Source: Psychrobacillus sp. OK032
GTDB taxonomy: Bacteria > Bacillota > Bacilli > Bacillales_A > Planococcaceae
Length of the DNA: 64,000 nt
Assembly: GCF_900111345.1 (NCBI RefSeq)
Contig: NZ_FOGY01000006.1
Coordinates: forward strand, 62,001 to 126,000
Reading direction: 5' to 3'
The notes under the pieces were generated by a model, which was not told the DNA's origin, did not search any database, and worked only from the letters and a program-made list of their open reading frames with translations. The position numbers and the translations under genes are program-made. Shown piece by piece: positions 40,686-50,181 of this stretch (position 1 is its first letter; each line of letters starts with the position of its first letter).

Positions 40686-41573
40686 ATGGGTTTGTCTGTA
40701 ATACCATATATATTCGTATTACTTGGAGCTGTTTTATGGGGGACAACGGGGACGGCACAAACATTTTTACCGGAAAGTGCACATCCTTTTGTTATTAGCG
40801 CAGGACGTTCAGCGGTCGGTGGTTTTTCATTATTAATTGCTATGATTCTTTTAAAGAAAATAAAGTTTACAAGTTGGCCATGGAAAGAGACAATCCATGC
40901 GGCAGTATGCATATCCTTGTTTCAGCTACTGTTTTTTTCATCTGTTAAATTAACGGGAGTAGCAATTGCGAGTGTAGTAGCGATAGGAAGCGCTCCTGTA
41001 TTTTCGGGGTTGATCGAGTGGGTGTTTCTAAAGTTAAGACCGTCAAAAATTTGGGGAATATCGACAGCTTTCGCGCTACTAGGATGTATCTTTTTATTTA
41101 TTAATAAAGGACAAATTACAATCAATCCGGTTGGTGTCATATATTCACTTATTGCTGGACTAGGGTTTGCAATATATACACTTTCGAGTAAATCGCTCCT
41201 TCAAAAAGAAGAAGCCATTCCTGTTGTCGCAATGACTTTTTCTGTTAGTGCTTTGTTATTGTCACCGTTTTGGTTTTTATATGATGTTAGTTGGCTACAG
41301 AGTACAGGAAATGTAGGAATTATCTTTTACTTAGGACTTGCAACGACGAGTGTAGCGTATGTGTTATATGGGAGAGGACTACATAAGATTCCCTCTTCAT
41401 CTGCATTAACGCTGTCTCTAGCAGAACCCACAACAGCTGCTTTGTTAGGTGTATTTATCGTTGGAGAAATACTTAGTGTAACTTCTTGGATCGGTATTTT
41501 GTTATTGCTTGGCAGTATCGTTGTGCTGACAATTAGTAGTAGACCAGCGAAGCAAATAACTGTTAATAGTTGA
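40686..41573 (+). CDS. EamA/DMT family transporter
   Basis: 295-residue membrane protein with ten helices in two EamA repeats. Marks are LLGAVLWGTTGTAQTFLP in helix 1 and the second-repeat end SSALTLSLAEPTTAALLGVFIVGEILS. Many Bacillales proteins of this type are annotated as carboxylate/amino-acid exporters, but cargo cannot be read here. I use the ATG at 40686 right after AGGAGGGGCG; an upstream GTG (40659) lacks a ribosome site. Single gene. Confidence 0.87.
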   Translation: MGLSVIPYIFVLLGAVLWGTTGTAQTFLPESAHPFVISAGRSAVGGFSLLIAMILLKKIKFTSWPWKETIHAAVCISLFQLLFFSSVKLTGVAIASVVAIGSAPVFSGLIEWVFLKLRPSKIWGISTAFALLGCIFLFINKGQITINPVGVIYSLIAGLGFAIYTLSSKSLLQKEEAIPVVAMTFSVSALLLSPFWFLYDVSWLQSTGNVGIIFYLGLATTSVAYVLYGRGLHKIPSSSALTLSLAEPTTAALLGVFIVGEILSVTSWIGILLLLGSIVVLTISSRPAKQITVNS

Positions 41574-41904
41574 TAAATGACTTAGTATAACTGTTTTTGA
41601 TATTTTTAATTCATTTATTGGATTTACGTTACAGGCAGAGATGGCTCATGTCCAATGAATAAAACCAATACTTCCCTCTATGTGGAGTGTAGTACTAGAC
41701 CTTATTCTAAAATATTTTTGCCTTTACTCACTTTTTTACACGATTATTTTTGGTTTTCTTTAGTGTTCTCAAAGAGGATTTTTATGTGCGAAACGGAATA
41801 GTAATGATACTTGCAACTATCATTAGAAAAGATGGACTGTTTAAAAAACATTGCTGATTAATAGTCGTTTGGATATGATTGTCTAAAGAGGAGGGAAACA
41901 TTCA
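41574..41904. other. Gap before the YiaA-like gene
   Basis: A/T-rich, no ORF with a ribosome site. It contains an imperfect inverted repeat (TTTATTGGA / TCCAATGAATAAA, about 41614-41667). Apart from the ribosome site just before 41905 I see no clear signal. Confidence 0.5.
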
Positions 41905-42375
41905 ATGGCTAATGATAATGAAGGCTTATTTGATAAGGAAAAACAAAATGGCCCAATAATGAAAATGGAGAGAAAAGATGGTGAACCTACTATAGCTTTT
42001 AAAGGAGCTTCCTTGGCAGCACTGTTAATAGGTATCTCTGCTTATCTCATAGGTTTGTTCAATGCAGCTATGGAACTGAATGAAAAAGGCTATTACTTTG
42101 CAATTTTAATATTTGGACTCTATGCATCTGTATCTCTACAAAAAGCAGTACGAGATAAAGAAGAGGGGATACCAGTTACAAATATTTACTATGGTATTAG
42201 CTGGGTTGCGCTAATTATATCTATTTTATTAATGGGCATCGGTTTATACAATGCAGGAAGTATTGTTTTAAGCGAAAAAGGGTTTTATGGTATGGCTTTT
42301 GTTCTTAGTATATTTGCAGCAATAACAGTTCAGAAAAATGTCAGAGATACGCAGAAAGCAAGAGAAGTAGATTGA
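41905..42375 (+). CDS. YiaA/YiaB family inner membrane protein
   Basis: 156-residue protein with four hydrophobic segments arranged as two repeats: each repeat has a helix pair ending in a basic motif (SLQKAVRDKEEG and TVQKNVRDTQKA), the YiaAB two-helix domain twice. The N-terminal 32 residues are hydrophilic. Strong ribosome site AGAGGAGGG. E. coli relatives have no defined function. Single gene followed by a terminator. Confidence 0.85.
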   Translation: MANDNEGLFDKEKQNGPIMKMERKDGEPTIAFKGASLAALLIGISAYLIGLFNAAMELNEKGYYFAILIFGLYASVSLQKAVRDKEEGIPVTNIYYGISWVALIISILLMGIGLYNAGSIVLSEKGFYGMAFVLSIFAAITVQKNVRDTQKAREVD

Positions 42376-42443
42376 GTACGGACCACCAAAAGTAGATGAT
42401 AAAAAATTACTCCTTAACTTTTGCTGCTTGACGCTTAGCGGAA

Positions 42444-42488
42444 AGTGTAAGTTTTGGAAGAAACAGCGATCAAAACTTGCGCTTTTTA
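42444..42488 (+). terminator. Terminator after the YiaA-like gene
   Basis: AGTGTAAGTTTTG / CAAAACTTGCGCT (13 pairs including G-T) with a 14-base loop, then TTTTT. Further on, GTTTTACAAC (42502) and GTTGTAAAAC (42560) form a separate inverted repeat of unknown role. Confidence 0.7.
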
Positions 42489-42645
42489 TTATTCAGTATC
42501 CAGTTTTACAACTGAGTGATGGTTGGGCATTGCATGCTTGCTTTCTGTTTAGTTTTCGTTGTAAAACAACTGTGCAATGGTTATACTTGGAACCCAAGCT
42601 AACCGCGCACGGAAATTAACAGTAAAGTTTAGCTGAATAAAGTAA

Positions 42646-42676
42646 TAAAGAGCTATCTCCAGCTGAGACAGCTCTT
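42646..42676 (-). terminator. Terminator of the LytTR regulator gene
   Basis: AAAGAGCTATCTC / GAGACAGCTCTTT stem with a 5-base loop, 8 bases after the stop. Confidence 0.85.
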
Positions 42677-42683
42677 TTCGCAT

Positions 42684-43340
42684 TCAAAAACCTAAAGCAC
42701 TTCGAACATCTGCCGTATACGTCTGACTTACGGGAAGTTCAGTCCCGTCGTGGAGTAATACAAGGAGGTTAGATGAAAAATCTCGTATGATTCTATCAAT
42801 AAATGAAACATTTACAATATAGGATCGATGAATACGTAAAAATGATTCGGGTAGTCGTTGTTGTAATTCTTTCAATGGAATATTCGTTTTGTAAGGTTCT
42901 TTATTCGCATAAAACCACGTTTTTTTCTGTAGGCTTTCCATATATGCAACTTTTTCGATTGGTATTGGTCGCCATTCTTCTTCTTGTTTACCGGTTAAAA
43001 AACGATAGGGGGCTTGTTGGACTACCGAATGTTTTGGAGGCAATATTACAACTAGCGCCCCAGTTTCTCCTAAAATATCGATTGGATAGGCGATACCATT
43101 ATAAGGTACGTTAATAATCGCATCTTCCACTATCCCCTCTGTTCTACAACAGGTCTGCATAGCTATTTCCGCGATGCTTCCTTCCTTTACTTTCTGTCCT
43201 TTTTGAAGCTGTAAATCTTGACTCCCTGCAACATAATAAATGTACTCTCCCCTCACTGCGATAGCGATTGAAGCTCCTTTTGGGATCCAATCTTCCAATA
43301 ATCCCGTATATTTCTTTAATTGCTCCTTCGATACTTCCAT
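42684..43340 (-). CDS. LytTR-domain transcriptional regulator
   Basis: 218-residue regulator. The C-terminal LytTR DNA-binding domain spans about residues 118-215 (IPIEKVAYMESLQKKTWFYAN, PLKELQQRLPESFLRIHRSYIVNVSFIDRI). The N-terminal 110 residues have no receiver aspartate; they look like a small-molecule sensor domain (ASIAIAVRGEYIYY, GSIAEIAMQTCCRTEG) with two adjacent cysteines. It is divergent from aceA-aceB, suggesting it controls the glyoxylate bypass. Ribosome site GGAGGG. Confidence 0.88.
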   Translation of the reverse strand: MEVSKEQLKKYTGLLEDWIPKGASIAIAVRGEYIYYVAGSQDLQLQKGQKVKEGSIAEIAMQTCCRTEGIVEDAIINVPYNGIAYPIDILGETGALVVILPPKHSVVQQAPYRFLTGKQEEEWRPIPIEKVAYMESLQKKTWFYANKEPYKTNIPLKELQQRLPESFLRIHRSYIVNVSFIDRIIRDFSSNLLVLLHDGTELPVSQTYTADVRSALGF

Positions 43341-43471
43341 CCATTTCCCTCCAGTATAAAAATTCTTCGTTCATCCACCTTATTTACGTTTCATCCTCTT
43401 AAAAAGGTCGTTTATCTAAAAGTCTATGCAAAATTCTGAATATTGTTATATAGTAGATTACAAGAAAACAA

Positions 43472-43510
43472 ACTGTTATGGAACAGTGAGAAAGTAATGT
43501 TTTTAACAGT
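43472..43510 (+). promoter_or_regulatory. Candidate LytTR-regulator sites before aceA
   Basis: ACTGTT-ATGG-AACAGT (43472-43487) is palindromic and AACAGT recurs at 43505-43510, 23 bp from its partner, close to the two-turn repeat spacing usual for LytTR proteins. Confidence 0.4.
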
Positions 43511-43542
43511 TTAATAAATTAGATGAAGAGAGGATGTAAAAT

Positions 43543-44826
43543 ATGTTAACTAGACAAGAACAAATCGAACAATTACGTACGGAATGGGATCAAGAGAACC
43601 GCTGGAAAGGGATTGAACGCCCTTATTCACCAGAAGAAGTAATAAAGCTTCGCGGTTCCTTACAAATTGAACATACATTGGCTCGAAAAGGAGCAGAGCG
43701 TTTATGGAATTCCTTACACAAGGAAGAATTTGTTAATGCACTTGGGGCCTTAACAGGAAATCAGGCAGTTCAACAAGTAAAAGCGGGACTTCAAGCGATT
43801 TACTTAAGTGGTTGGCAAGTTGCAGCAGATGCAAACCTTTCTGGACAAATGTACCCTGACCAAAGTCTTTATCCGGCAAATAGTGTGCCAGCAGTCGTAA
43901 AACGTATTAACCAAGCACTACAACGTGCCGATCAAATCGATCAGGCAGAAGGTAGAGAAGATCATTTCGACTGGTTTGCACCAATTATTGCCGATGCAGA
44001 AGCTGGGTTTGGTGGACCGTTAAATGTATTCGAGCTAATGAAAGGCATGATTGAAGCTGGAGCTGCAGGTGTTCACTTAGAAGATCAGTTAGCATCTGAA
44101 AAGAAATGTGGTCATCTCGGTGGTAAAGTACTGCTACCTACACAAAATGCGATTCGTAATTTAATCGCCGCTCGTTTAGCAGCAGACGTATCTGGTGTAC
44201 CAACTGTATTAATCGCACGCACAGATGCGGATGCGGCAGATATGGTCACAAGCGATATCGATCCACGAGATGCAGAATTTATCACAGGTGAAAGAACACC
44301 AGAAGGATTTTTCCGCACTAAACCAGGCATCGAACAAGCAATTGCACGAGGTTTAGCATATGCACCATATGCGGATCTTATCTGGTGTGAAACTTCACAT
44401 CCAAGCTTAGACGAAGCAAAACAATTCGCCGATGCTATTCATGCAAAGTTTCCTGGGAAGTTGCTTGCATATAACTGCTCACCTTCATTCAACTGGAAAG
44501 CAAATTTAGATGATGAGACGATTGCAAAATACCAAGTGGAGTTAGGTAAAATGGGTTACAAATTCCAATTCGTAACACTTGCTGGATTCCATGCATTAAA
44601 CCACAGTATGTTCGAACTAGCACATGACTATAAAACAAATGGAATGGCTGCTTACTCGAAGCTCCAACAAGCAGAATTTACGAATGAAGCAAAAGGTTAC
44701 ACGGCGACGAAACACCAACGTGAAGTAGGTACTGGATACTTCGATGAAATTTCACAAGTAATTTCTGGAGGAACTTCCTCTACTACAGCGATGCAAGGTT
44801 CTACAGAAGTAGCACAATTTATATAA
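43543..44826 (+). CDS. aceA: Isocitrate lyase
   Basis: 427-residue glyoxylate-bypass enzyme (isocitrate to glyoxylate plus succinate). The catalytic KKCGHLGGK motif holds Cys189; [11 protein letters not shown] precedes it, and [14 protein letters not shown] is the later conserved block. The length is normal for the short bacterial form. It is the first gene of an operon with malate synthase 30 bases later. Divergent from a LytTR regulator. It allows growth on acetyl-CoA sources, which fits the BKACE/acetoacetate operons in this window. Confidence 0.97.
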   Translation: MLTRQEQIEQLRTEWDQENRWKGIERPYSPEEVIKLRGSLQIEHTLARKGAERLWNSLHKEEFVNALGALTGNQAVQQVKAGLQAIYLSGWQVAADANLSGQMYPDQSLYPANSVPAVVKRINQALQRADQIDQAEGREDHFDWFAPIIADAEAGFGGPLNVFELMKGMIEAGAAGVHLEDQLASEKKCGHLGGKVLLPTQNAIRNLIAARLAADVSGVPTVLIARTDADAADMVTSDIDPRDAEFITGERTPEGFFRTKPGIEQAIARGLAYAPYADLIWCETSHPSLDEAKQFADAIHAKFPGKLLAYNCSPSFNWKANLDDETIAKYQVELGKMGYKFQFVTLAGFHALNHSMFELAHDYKTNGMAAYSKLQQAEFTNEAKGYTATKHQREVGTGYFDEISQVISGGTSSTTAMQGSTEVAQFI

Positions 44827-44856
44827 TCAATCATGGGGATGGGAGGTTATTAATAG

Positions 44857-46449
44857 ATGGAACAAACCACTGCTAAAAACATAGAAATAGTTGGAAAAGA
44901 AACAGAAGCAAGTAGAGAAATTCTAACACCAGGTGCATTAGAATTCATAGCATCGATTCACCACTTGTTTAATGAAAGAAGAAAAGGACTTTTGGAAACT
45001 AGGGAAGAACGACAAAAACAGCTAGATAATGGAGGAACACTAGACTTCTTACAAGAAACAAAGACCATTCGAGAAGGAGACTGGACAATTGCTGCTCTTC
45101 CGGAAGATCTAAAAGACCGCCGAGTAGAAATTACAGGTCCTGTCAATCGTAAGATGGTTATTAATGCATTAAACTCCGGTGCCAAGACATTTATGGCTTG
45201 TTTCGAGGATGCGACATCTCCGACTTGGGATAATATGATTGAAGGTCAAGTGAATATGCGTGATGCTGTTCGAAAAACGATTTCTTTTAAACAAGACAAT
45301 GGAAAAGAATACAACTTAAAAAAAGATACGGCTGTTCTAATGGTTCGCCCACGGGGTCTCCATTTGCTTGAGAAACATGTGCTAGTAGATGGGGAGCAGA
45401 TTGCCGGGAGTTTCTTCGATTTCGGATTATATTTTTACCATAATGTAAAGGAATCACTAGCTCGTGGAACTGGTCCTTACTTTTACTTACCAAAGCTTGA
45501 GAGCCATCTAGAAGCGAGATTATGGAACGACATTTTCATCTTTGCAGAAAAGCAATTAGGTGTTCCGAATGGAACGATTAAAGCAACTGTCTTAATCGAA
45601 ACAATAATGGCCGCTTTTGAAATGGATGAAATATTATATGAACTGAAAGACCATTCTGCTGGGCTGAACTGCGGGCGTTGGGATTATATTTTCAGTTACA
45701 TTAAACGACTTCGCAATCAACCCAATGTGATTTTACCGGATCGTGGTCAAGTGACGATGACCTCGCCATTTATGCGAGCTTATACACAACTTTGTATTCA
45801 AACATGTCATCGTAGAAATGCCCCGGCAATCGGCGGAATGGCAGCACAAATTCCGATTAAAGGTGACGAAGCAGCGAATGAAGCAGCATTTGCAAAAGTG
45901 CGAGAAGACAAACGTAGAGAAGCCACTGACGGGCATGATGGAACATGGGTAGCACATCCGGGTCTAGTCGCTGTAGCATTAGGAGAATTTGATGAGCATA
46001 TGCCTACGCCTAATCAGATTCATCGTAAACGAGAAGATGTGAAGGTGGCAGCTAAGAATTTATTGGAAGTACCGCAAGGCTCCATTACAGAAGATGGCCT
46101 GCGTTTAAATTGTAGTGTAGGGGTTCAATATATTGCATCATGGTTACGTGGAAACGGAGCAGCACCGATCAATAACTTAATGGAAGATGCCGCTACCGCT
46201 GAAATTTCGCGCACGCAAGTATGGCAGTGGATTCGCCATCCAGAAGGAAAACTAGAAGATGGTCGTAAGGTTACAGAAAGTTTAGTACGAGTAACATTAC
46301 AAGAGGAATTAGATAAGCTGGAAAAAGCATTTGGCAGCAAAAACTATGCAAATGGTCGTTACGATGAAGCAGCTGAGCTATTCCTTTCCTTAATTAGTGA
46401 ACAAGATTTTGTAGAATTTCTCACGTTGCCTGGTTATGAAAAATTATAG
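44857..46449 (+). CDS. aceB: Malate synthase A
   Basis: 530-residue enzyme condensing glyoxylate with acetyl-CoA to malate. Marks are [19 protein letters not shown], the catalytic Arg region [26 protein letters not shown], and [14 protein letters not shown]. The length and motifs are those of isoform A. Starts 30 bases after aceA with GGGATGGGAGG. It completes the glyoxylate bypass with aceA. A small zinc-ribbon gene follows at 12 bases. Confidence 0.97.
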   Translation: MEQTTAKNIEIVGKETEASREILTPGALEFIASIHHLFNERRKGLLETREERQKQLDNGGTLDFLQETKTIREGDWTIAALPEDLKDRRVEITGPVNRKMVINALNSGAKTFMACFEDATSPTWDNMIEGQVNMRDAVRKTISFKQDNGKEYNLKKDTAVLMVRPRGLHLLEKHVLVDGEQIAGSFFDFGLYFYHNVKESLARGTGPYFYLPKLESHLEARLWNDIFIFAEKQLGVPNGTIKATVLIETIMAAFEMDEILYELKDHSAGLNCGRWDYIFSYIKRLRNQPNVILPDRGQVTMTSPFMRAYTQLCIQTCHRRNAPAIGGMAAQIPIKGDEAANEAAFAKVREDKRREATDGHDGTWVAHPGLVAVALGEFDEHMPTPNQIHRKREDVKVAAKNLLEVPQGSITEDGLRLNCSVGVQYIASWLRGNGAAPINNLMEDAATAEISRTQVWQWIRHPEGKLEDGRKVTESLVRVTLQEELDKLEKAFGSKNYANGRYDEAAELFLSLISEQDFVEFLTLPGYEKL

Positions 46450-46461
46450 GAGGTGATTTGC

Positions 46462-46584
46462 ATGAAAACAACTACTCAAGAGGTAAACACAAAACATTGT
46501 CGTGAATGTGGATGTGAAATTCATGAGAAAGTAGAGTCATCCCTTTACGAATGCGAACGTTGCATTGGCATGAACGAAGAATAA
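46462..46584 (+). CDS. YhfH-like small zinc-ribbon protein
   Basis: 40-residue ORF starting at an ATG after AGGAGGTGATTTG, 12 bases past the aceB stop. It carries CRECGC (residues 13-18) and CERC (31-34), a plausible zinc ribbon resembling the YhfH-like family. The strong ribosome site and position before the terminator support a real gene. Role unknown; co-transcription with the glyoxylate bypass genes is the only context. Confidence 0.72.
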   Translation: MKTTTQEVNTKHCRECGCEIHEKVESSLYECERCIGMNEE

Positions 46585-46592
46585 TTCCACAG

Positions 46593-46634
46593 ACGAAAGC
46601 CCTATCCTTCTTTTACGAGAGGGATGGGGCTTTT
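46593..46634 (+). terminator. Terminator of the aceA-aceB operon
   Basis: AAAGCCC-T-ATCC / GGAT-G-GGGCTTT followed by TTTATG. Confidence 0.85.
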
Positions 46635-46799
46635 TATGTAAAAGCTATTTATTTGTTGTACAAATGGATTTAATGTTGCAGGTAATCTACTCTATATTGC
46701 GCATATGCCTATTAATGTTGCGCGAAATTTGAAACTGTTGATTTCCGCTAGAAAACCGTCATGCTATTAAAGGAGTAAGTTTTTATCACTTAAATCTTT

Positions 46800-47050
46800 T
46801 CAATTAGGATTTATCGAAAATCGTTGAAAAAGGCGACACTCCTGCAGGGATAGCGTTAGCCGAAGACCCCGCAGCGCAGTGAGGAGGCTAAGGCAACGCC
46901 CGCGGAAAGGGAGCCGTTTCAACGTTTTTCTTATTTATCGGTCGACATTATTAGTAAAGACAAATTCTATGTACTTTTCAGTAACCTAGCTTGCGACGAG
47001 GAGGCTAGGTTACTCGCTCGCGGAAAGCTTCGGAAACCAATGGAGCGGAC
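46800..47050. repeat. Gene-free stretch with degenerate repeat related to family A
   Basis: Blocks GGCGACACTCCTGCAGGGAT, GAAGACCCCGCAGCGCAGTG, AACGCCCGCGGAAAGGGAG and GACGAGGAGGCTAGG resemble, in rearranged and inverted form, the elements at 18.3 and 22.8 kb. No ORF with a ribosome site was found between 46635 and 47138. Confidence 0.55.
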
Positions 47051-47138
47051 AACAAGTGAAATAAAATGAATTTAGCAGTATTTTCTTGTTGTAAAAAGAA
47101 CGTATGTTTCATATACTAAACAAAAGGAGGGAACGTTT

Positions 47139-47360
47139 GTGCGTATAGCGTTGGAGAAATACTTTAGCCGAGGACAGCATGTGGAATTAGTATACCTATC
47201 TAAATTGAGTGAAATCAGTAGGAGAAGAGTTAAAATACTGAAGGTACAAGACAACTCTTTTCAAGCGTATTGCTTTAAAAGGAAGGCAAAGCGAACATTT
47301 CTAATAACAAACGTATTGGCAATCGCTCCTGTCAGTCAAAAAGAAAGCAAGGTGATCTAG
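47139..47360 (+). CDS. Small basic protein in a YolD pair
   Basis: 73-residue protein rich in lysine and arginine (SRRRVKILKVQDNSFQAYCFKRKAKRTFLITNVLAIAPV), with a beta-rich WYL-like feel. GTG start after AAAGGAGGGAACG. The YolD-like gene starts on the base after its stop, so translation is coupled. Such small genes often precede YolD and a Y-family polymerase gene (uvrX) in Bacillales; no polymerase is present here. Function unknown. Confidence 0.78.
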   Translation: MRIALEKYFSRGQHVELVYLSKLSEISRRRVKILKVQDNSFQAYCFKRKAKRTFLITNVLAIAPVSQKESKVI

Positions 47361-47732
47361 GTGGATAATTTGGATGAAACGATGGGGAGACTAGACTTAT
47401 CAAAAGTACAGGATCGAGGAAGTAAAAAATGGGTTGCAATGATGTTGCCAGAACACGTCAAACTTCTCAGAGAATATATCGAAGATCAAAAGAAAGCTCC
47501 CCGTCCTGATCTGGATGAATGGGATTTAGATATCATTCAAGAAAATATTCAACTAGCGATGAAACGAAATGTAGAAGTTGAAATAAAAACATGGAGAAAC
47601 GGAGCATACTATAGTCATTTAGGAAAGGTAACTTGGGTGGATATAAATAGAAGGAAAATTGAAATGGAAGACATTCTTACATCATTCGCCTTGCAACTAG
47701 ATGAAATTGTGGATGTAACTATACTATTATGA
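47361..47732 (+). CDS. YolD-like family protein
   Basis: 123-residue protein matching YolD: DRGSKKWVAMMLPEHVKLLREYIEDQKK near residue 20 and the beta-rich C-terminal half (VEIKTWRNGAYYSHLGKVTWVDINRRKIEMED). GTG start with AAGGTGAT upstream. YolD proteins accompany UV-damage repair polymerases and may modulate SOS-type responses. Here it is without the polymerase, so its role is open. Confidence 0.85.
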   Translation: MDNLDETMGRLDLSKVQDRGSKKWVAMMLPEHVKLLREYIEDQKKAPRPDLDEWDLDIIQENIQLAMKRNVEVEIKTWRNGAYYSHLGKVTWVDINRRKIEMEDILTSFALQLDEIVDVTILL

Positions 47733-47748
47733 ACGAAAAGACGTAAAA

Positions 47749-47783
47749 CAAACCACCAACCAATAATGGCAGGTGGTTTTATC
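47749..47783 (+). terminator. Terminator of the YolD pair
   Basis: AAACCACC / GGTGGTTT with a 14-base loop, followed by TATCTTT. Confidence 0.75.
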
Positions 47784-47806
47784 TTTATTCAGCATTTCTT
47801 TTTTGC

Positions 47807-48015
47807 GACGAGCTTGCGCAGGAGCAGAAGACACCCACCTTAATAGGTGGCGAGATGAATGCAGTTTTGTTTTCTGTTCAGCGGATGTCTAAACGCCTGC
47901 TGAACAAAGATAAAGCCTCTGGCGGATGTCACAGATTTTGAAAGGAGTTAATCGAGCAAGCTCGATTCAAAATCTGGACGCAATTACGCCTAGGCGTAAT
48001 TGAGGAAAGTTTCCG
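47807..48015. repeat. Dispersed intergenic repeat, family B (copy 2)
   Basis: Contains GCGACGAGCTTGCGCAGGAG, AAAGCCTCTGGCGGATGTCA and ATTACGCCTAGGCGTAATTG modules shared in part with 13529-13744 and 58141-58215, plus a hairpin CACCCACCTTAATAGGTGG. Non-coding. Confidence 0.6.
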
Positions 48016-48018
48016 GAT

Positions 48019-48366
48019 CTAAGCTTTTACAGGACTAAATTCATGAACCCATACAGTCATATGGGGTAACCATGGCATACCAGGATGATAAGACAGGATT
48101 GATTGTTTATAGTCTTCTACCGATTCAAAACCTTCTTGCTGTGCATGTGCATCGGTTAAATCACCGAGCGCTTGACTATATACATCGTTAATAACAAAAG
48201 ACTGACCGCTAAGTTCCATCACTTCACCTACATCTGCATAACGTCCGTTACGTCGAGTGGCGGTTTTCTTCCCTTGTAATACTAGTTCTATATCGGATTC
48301 TTTGGTGATTAATCGTTCAATTGAACATGTTTTTGGAGGTAAATTTGTTTTTTCATCATTTGTCAT
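48019..48366 (-). CDS. ASCH domain protein
   Basis: 115-residue protein with an ASCH fold, related to PUA-type RNA-binding modules: IELVLQGKKTATRRNGRYADVGEVMEL (about residues 26-52) is the domain signature, and PWLPHMTVWVHEF lies near the end. Some ASCH proteins are RNA-binding or act as acetylcytidine amidohydrolases; no such assignment can be made here. Single gene. Confidence 0.82.
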   Translation of the reverse strand: MTNDEKTNLPPKTCSIERLITKESDIELVLQGKKTATRRNGRYADVGEVMELSGQSFVINDVYSQALGDLTDAHAQQEGFESVEDYKQSILSYHPGMPWLPHMTVWVHEFSPVKA

Positions 48367-48460
48367 GTGAAGCCCACCTTGTTGAAATATTTGCTTTGCT
48401 ATTTATACGTAAGTGTATACGTTAGAAGCATTTCAGACTATGGTTATAAAAGAGTATTTT

Positions 48461-49327
48461 TTAGTTAGGTGAATTAGTATAGACTCGATCTCGTGTAAAT
48501 GGCTCCGACACTACTAGATGAGCGAGTGTAACGGGAGACTTTCCTTCCTTTTCAAAATATATTTCCTCTACCTCGGGAAAGTTATCGAAATAGGAATGTA
48601 CAATCGTTCCGATGAACATCATCTCCCCGGCACTTCCTTGTACATTATTTAATCCACTGTCCATATTCAATATTAGTTTTGTGTTATTATTCTCAAAACG
48701 ATAATCAATTAATCCAACTTCAAGCACCATTATTTTTTCAAAAATCTGATGGACTACATCACCTGAAGGATCAATTGTAATTTCATATGGTTCAACATAC
48801 TCAGCATTTGCATCTCCTTGATAGACGGTAATTGTATCCGTTGATACAGTGCTTTCCGGTTGTTCTTTTCCTGGCCACTTATAAGCAACCTGTTCTTTTT
48901 GTTCACTTAATTCATCAGAAGTAGACCACGCTATAAGCGTATAAGAACCAGCGGGTACTTCTGCTAACTCTGTTAGTAACTCAAGTCGAATGACAATTTC
49001 TTCATTTGGCTTTAGTACTTTTTCTTGAAGCATTAAGATAAACGTTTTATCAGCTGAATACGTATAAACAATATTATTTTCATTGTCTAAAAGTTGATAT
49101 TCAATTTCCTGTCCACTTGGATATGTTAATGTCGTATCAACTTCTGTTTCATTTTTAATCGTAAAGGAAGCATTACCATCCTCATTTACTTTCAATTTAG
49201 TCAAAATAGTTTTCTGTTCCTCCGGTTGCGGGTCTCCGCCTGTAGTCGAATCTGCATTACTTGTTCCACAGCTCGCTAGGAGCAAAATAATGAAAATCGA
49301 TAATATGCCCCAAATAAGTTTTTTCAT
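48461..49327 (-). CDS. Lipoprotein with BsuPI and GerMN-like domains
   Basis: 288-residue secreted lipoprotein. The signal peptide (MKKLIWGILSIFIILLLASCG) ends in the lipobox LLASC with Cys20 as lipidation site. The first domain (about 45-150; SFTIKNETEVDTTLTYPSGQEIEYQLLD, VPAGSYTLIAW) is a BsuPI-like intracellular-protease-inhibitor fold. The C-terminal part (LNMDSGLNNVQGS, FPEVEEIYFEKEGK) resembles GerMN. It is anchored outside the membrane. It is divergent from the two-component operon and could relate to its signal, though that is only positional. Confidence 0.82.
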   Translation of the reverse strand: MKKLIWGILSIFIILLLASCGTSNADSTTGGDPQPEEQKTILTKLKVNEDGNASFTIKNETEVDTTLTYPSGQEIEYQLLDNENNIVYTYSADKTFILMLQEKVLKPNEEIVIRLELLTELAEVPAGSYTLIAWSTSDELSEQKEQVAYKWPGKEQPESTVSTDTITVYQGDANAEYVEPYEITIDPSGDVVHQIFEKIMVLEVGLIDYRFENNNTKLILNMDSGLNNVQGSAGEMMFIGTIVHSYFDNFPEVEEIYFEKEGKSPVTLAHLVVSEPFTRDRVYTNSPN

Positions 49328-49488
49328 GGAATCACTCCTTTATAGGATTAGACTGTTCACCTCGTAGAAAGTTACATTCTAATCATTTTCAATTTTCTTA
49401 AGAAATTCTTCATAATTATCCTTCTGAAATGTTAAGAAATGAACGGTACAATAAGAAACATAAGAAAGAAGCGATAGGAGGTAAGCAA

Positions 49489-50181
49489 ATGACACAGTTT
49501 ACAGTATTAGTGACCGATGATGATCAGGATATTCGAGACGGCATCGAAATTTATCTGAAAAATGAAGGCTACAATGTATTGAAAGCAGCTGATGGATTAG
49601 AAGCATTGCAGTTAATAGAAGAAAATGAAGTGCACGTCATTGTGTTAGACATTATGATGCCGAAAATGGACGGGATTGCAGCAACATTTAAAATAAGAGA
49701 ACAAAAAAACCTCCCGATTATTATGCTCAGTGCTAAAGCAGAGGATTCGGATAAAATCCATGGATTATCCGTTGGAGCAGATGATTATGTAACGAAGCCA
49801 TTCCATCCAATGGAACTTGTAGCACGCGTGAAGTCGCAGCTAAGACGCTATACAAAGCTAGGTACGTATCAAGGGCAGAAAGCAACGATTGAAGTCGATG
49901 GACTGGTGCTAAACAAAGAAGCAAAAGAACTCACGGTCGAAGGGGAACCGGTGAAACTAACACCAATTGAGTTCAAAATAACAGAACTATTAATGGTAAA
50001 CGCAGGACGAGTTTTTTCCATCAATGAAATATACGAACGTGTTTGGCATGAGCCTGCCTATAATGCCGAGAATATTGTGGCGGTACATATTCGAAAAATA
50101 CGAGAAAAAATAGAAGCAGATCCGAAAAATCCAAGATATGTGAAGGTGGTGTGGGGAGTTGGCTATAAAATCGACAAGTAA
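49489..50181 (+). CDS. OmpR/PhoB-type response regulator
   Basis: 230-residue two-component regulator. The receiver domain has DDD at residues 10-12, phospho-acceptor Asp54 in VLDIMMPKMDG and the TKPFHP lysine loop; the winged-helix DNA-binding domain ends in YVKVVWGVGYKI. The ATG at 49489 follows AGGAGGTAAGCAA; the longer in-frame ORF start at 49429 is not needed. It is followed by an overlapping 55-residue membrane ORF and a large sensor kinase. Target genes unknown. Confidence 0.93.
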   Translation: MTQFTVLVTDDDQDIRDGIEIYLKNEGYNVLKAADGLEALQLIEENEVHVIVLDIMMPKMDGIAATFKIREQKNLPIIMLSAKAEDSDKIHGLSVGADDYVTKPFHPMELVARVKSQLRRYTKLGTYQGQKATIEVDGLVLNKEAKELTVEGEPVKLTPIEFKITELLMVNAGRVFSINEIYERVWHEPAYNAENIVAVHIRKIREKIEADPKNPRYVKVVWGVGYKIDK

